From contig JAFVAA010000747.1 of NCBI GenBank assembly GCA_017476305.1, positions 1 through 6,708 of the forward strand: 6,708 nucleotides of DNA, given 5' to 3'. Below the pieces are notes generated by a model. The model was not told the DNA's origin and searched no databases. It worked only from the letters and a program-made list of their open reading frames with translations. The position numbers and the translations under genes were made by a program. This DNA is from Lachnospiraceae bacterium. Lineage in GTDB: Bacteria; Bacillota; Clostridia; Lachnospirales; Lachnospiraceae. Below are positions 6,320 through 6,708 of the stretch, in pieces. The number at the start of each line of letters is the position of its first letter. The stretch's first letter is position 1.

Positions 6320-6708
6320 ATGGAGCTTAGTTACATGGAACTACGGGAGGAGATTTGTGATATCTGCCATAAAATGTGGCAGCTTGGCTGGGTGGCGGCA
6401 AATGACGGAAATGTGTCTGCGAAGCTGCCGGATGGCACGTTTTTGGCGACACCGACAGGAATCAGCAAAAGCTTTATCACACCGGAAAAGCTGGTGCATA
6501 TCGACAGCAGCGGGACGGTCTTGGATGCTCTTTCTGGGTATCGTCCGTCTTCCGAGATAAAGATGCACCTAAAGTGTTATGCAGAGCGTGAGGATGTCGG
6601 AGGAGTTCTTCACGCGCATCCGCCGACGGCGACAGGCTTTGCTGTGGCGAATAAGCCTTTGGATGAGTACTCGATGATTGAAACGGTTATCGCGATTGGA
6701 TCGGTACC
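6320..6708 (+). CDS. Class II aldolase/adducin-family protein, fuculose-phosphate aldolase type (3' partial)
   Basis: The first 129 residues of a protein that runs off the window; family members are usually about 210-230 residues. Family motifs appear in the right order: the N-terminal helix with WVAANDGNVSAKL (substrate phosphate region), TPTGISKSFITPEKL, the PSSEIKMH segment with the probable catalytic E79, and the zinc-binding HAHPPTAT with H98 and H100. Known members cleave sugar phosphates such as L-fuculose-1-phosphate or L-rhamnulose-1-phosphate to dihydroxyacetone phosphate and an aldehyde, while the related AraD enzymes are 4-epimerases. The visible part resembles the aldolase branch more than AraD, but the substrate cannot be set without the C-terminal half and the neighbouring genes. 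It lies 73 bp after the phosphodiesterase gene in the same direction; no functional link to c-di-GMP is evident. Confidence 0.88.
   Translation, partial: MELSYMELREEICDICHKMWQLGWVAANDGNVSAKLPDGTFLATPTGISKSFITPEKLVHIDSSGTVLDALSGYRPSSEIKMHLKCYAEREDVGGVLHAHPPTATGFAVANKPLDEYSMIETVIAIGSV

Noticed and set aside
1..6708. CRISPR array, transposon ends, tRNA or rRNA genes
   Set aside because: No regularly spaced repeats, transposase-like protein, terminal inverted repeats, cloverleaf sequence or rRNA motif was seen.

Overview
The window looks like a chromosomal segment from a low-to-mid GC Gram-positive, most likely a Clostridia member of the Lachnospiraceae type. The grounds are strong GGAGG-type ribosome binding sites, tight co-directional gene packing, A/T-rich codon use, a TTG/GTG start region, and a trp gene end beside multi-membrane-pass cyclic-di-GMP proteins. 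The genus cannot be fixed from sequence alone.

Layout, all on the + strand. Positions 3-152 are the 3' end of a trpA-like gene (tryptophan synthase alpha), closed by a strong intrinsic terminator at about 158-186. An A/T-rich intergenic stretch follows with an 8-bp tandem direct repeat, a good extended -10 promoter candidate at 275-283, and a leader with an imperfect hairpin at 321-344. Three consecutive cyclic-di-GMP genes come next. The first (402-2273) is a membrane-anchored sensor, PAS and GGDEF protein with an intact diguanylate cyclase active site. The second (2361-4301) is a 7-TM protein with degenerate GGDEF and degenerate EAL domains, probably catalytically dead. The third (TTG start at 4294, to 6246) has the same 7-TM, dead GGDEF and EAL architecture, but its EAL active site is complete, so it is a predicted c-di-GMP phosphodiesterase. 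Genes 2 and 3 overlap by 8 nt. A class II aldolase of the fuculose-phosphate aldolase type starts at 6320 and runs off the end.

If the three middle genes are one transcript, as the same strand, the short gaps and the lack of internal terminators suggest, the cell co-produces a membrane-bound c-di-GMP maker, a c-di-GMP breaker, and a paralog of the breaker that seems to have lost catalysis while keeping part of the nucleotide pocket. The most interesting inference is that the middle protein is a c-di-GMP sensor or a regulatory partner of the flanking enzymes. trpA and the aldolase have no evident functional link to this module.
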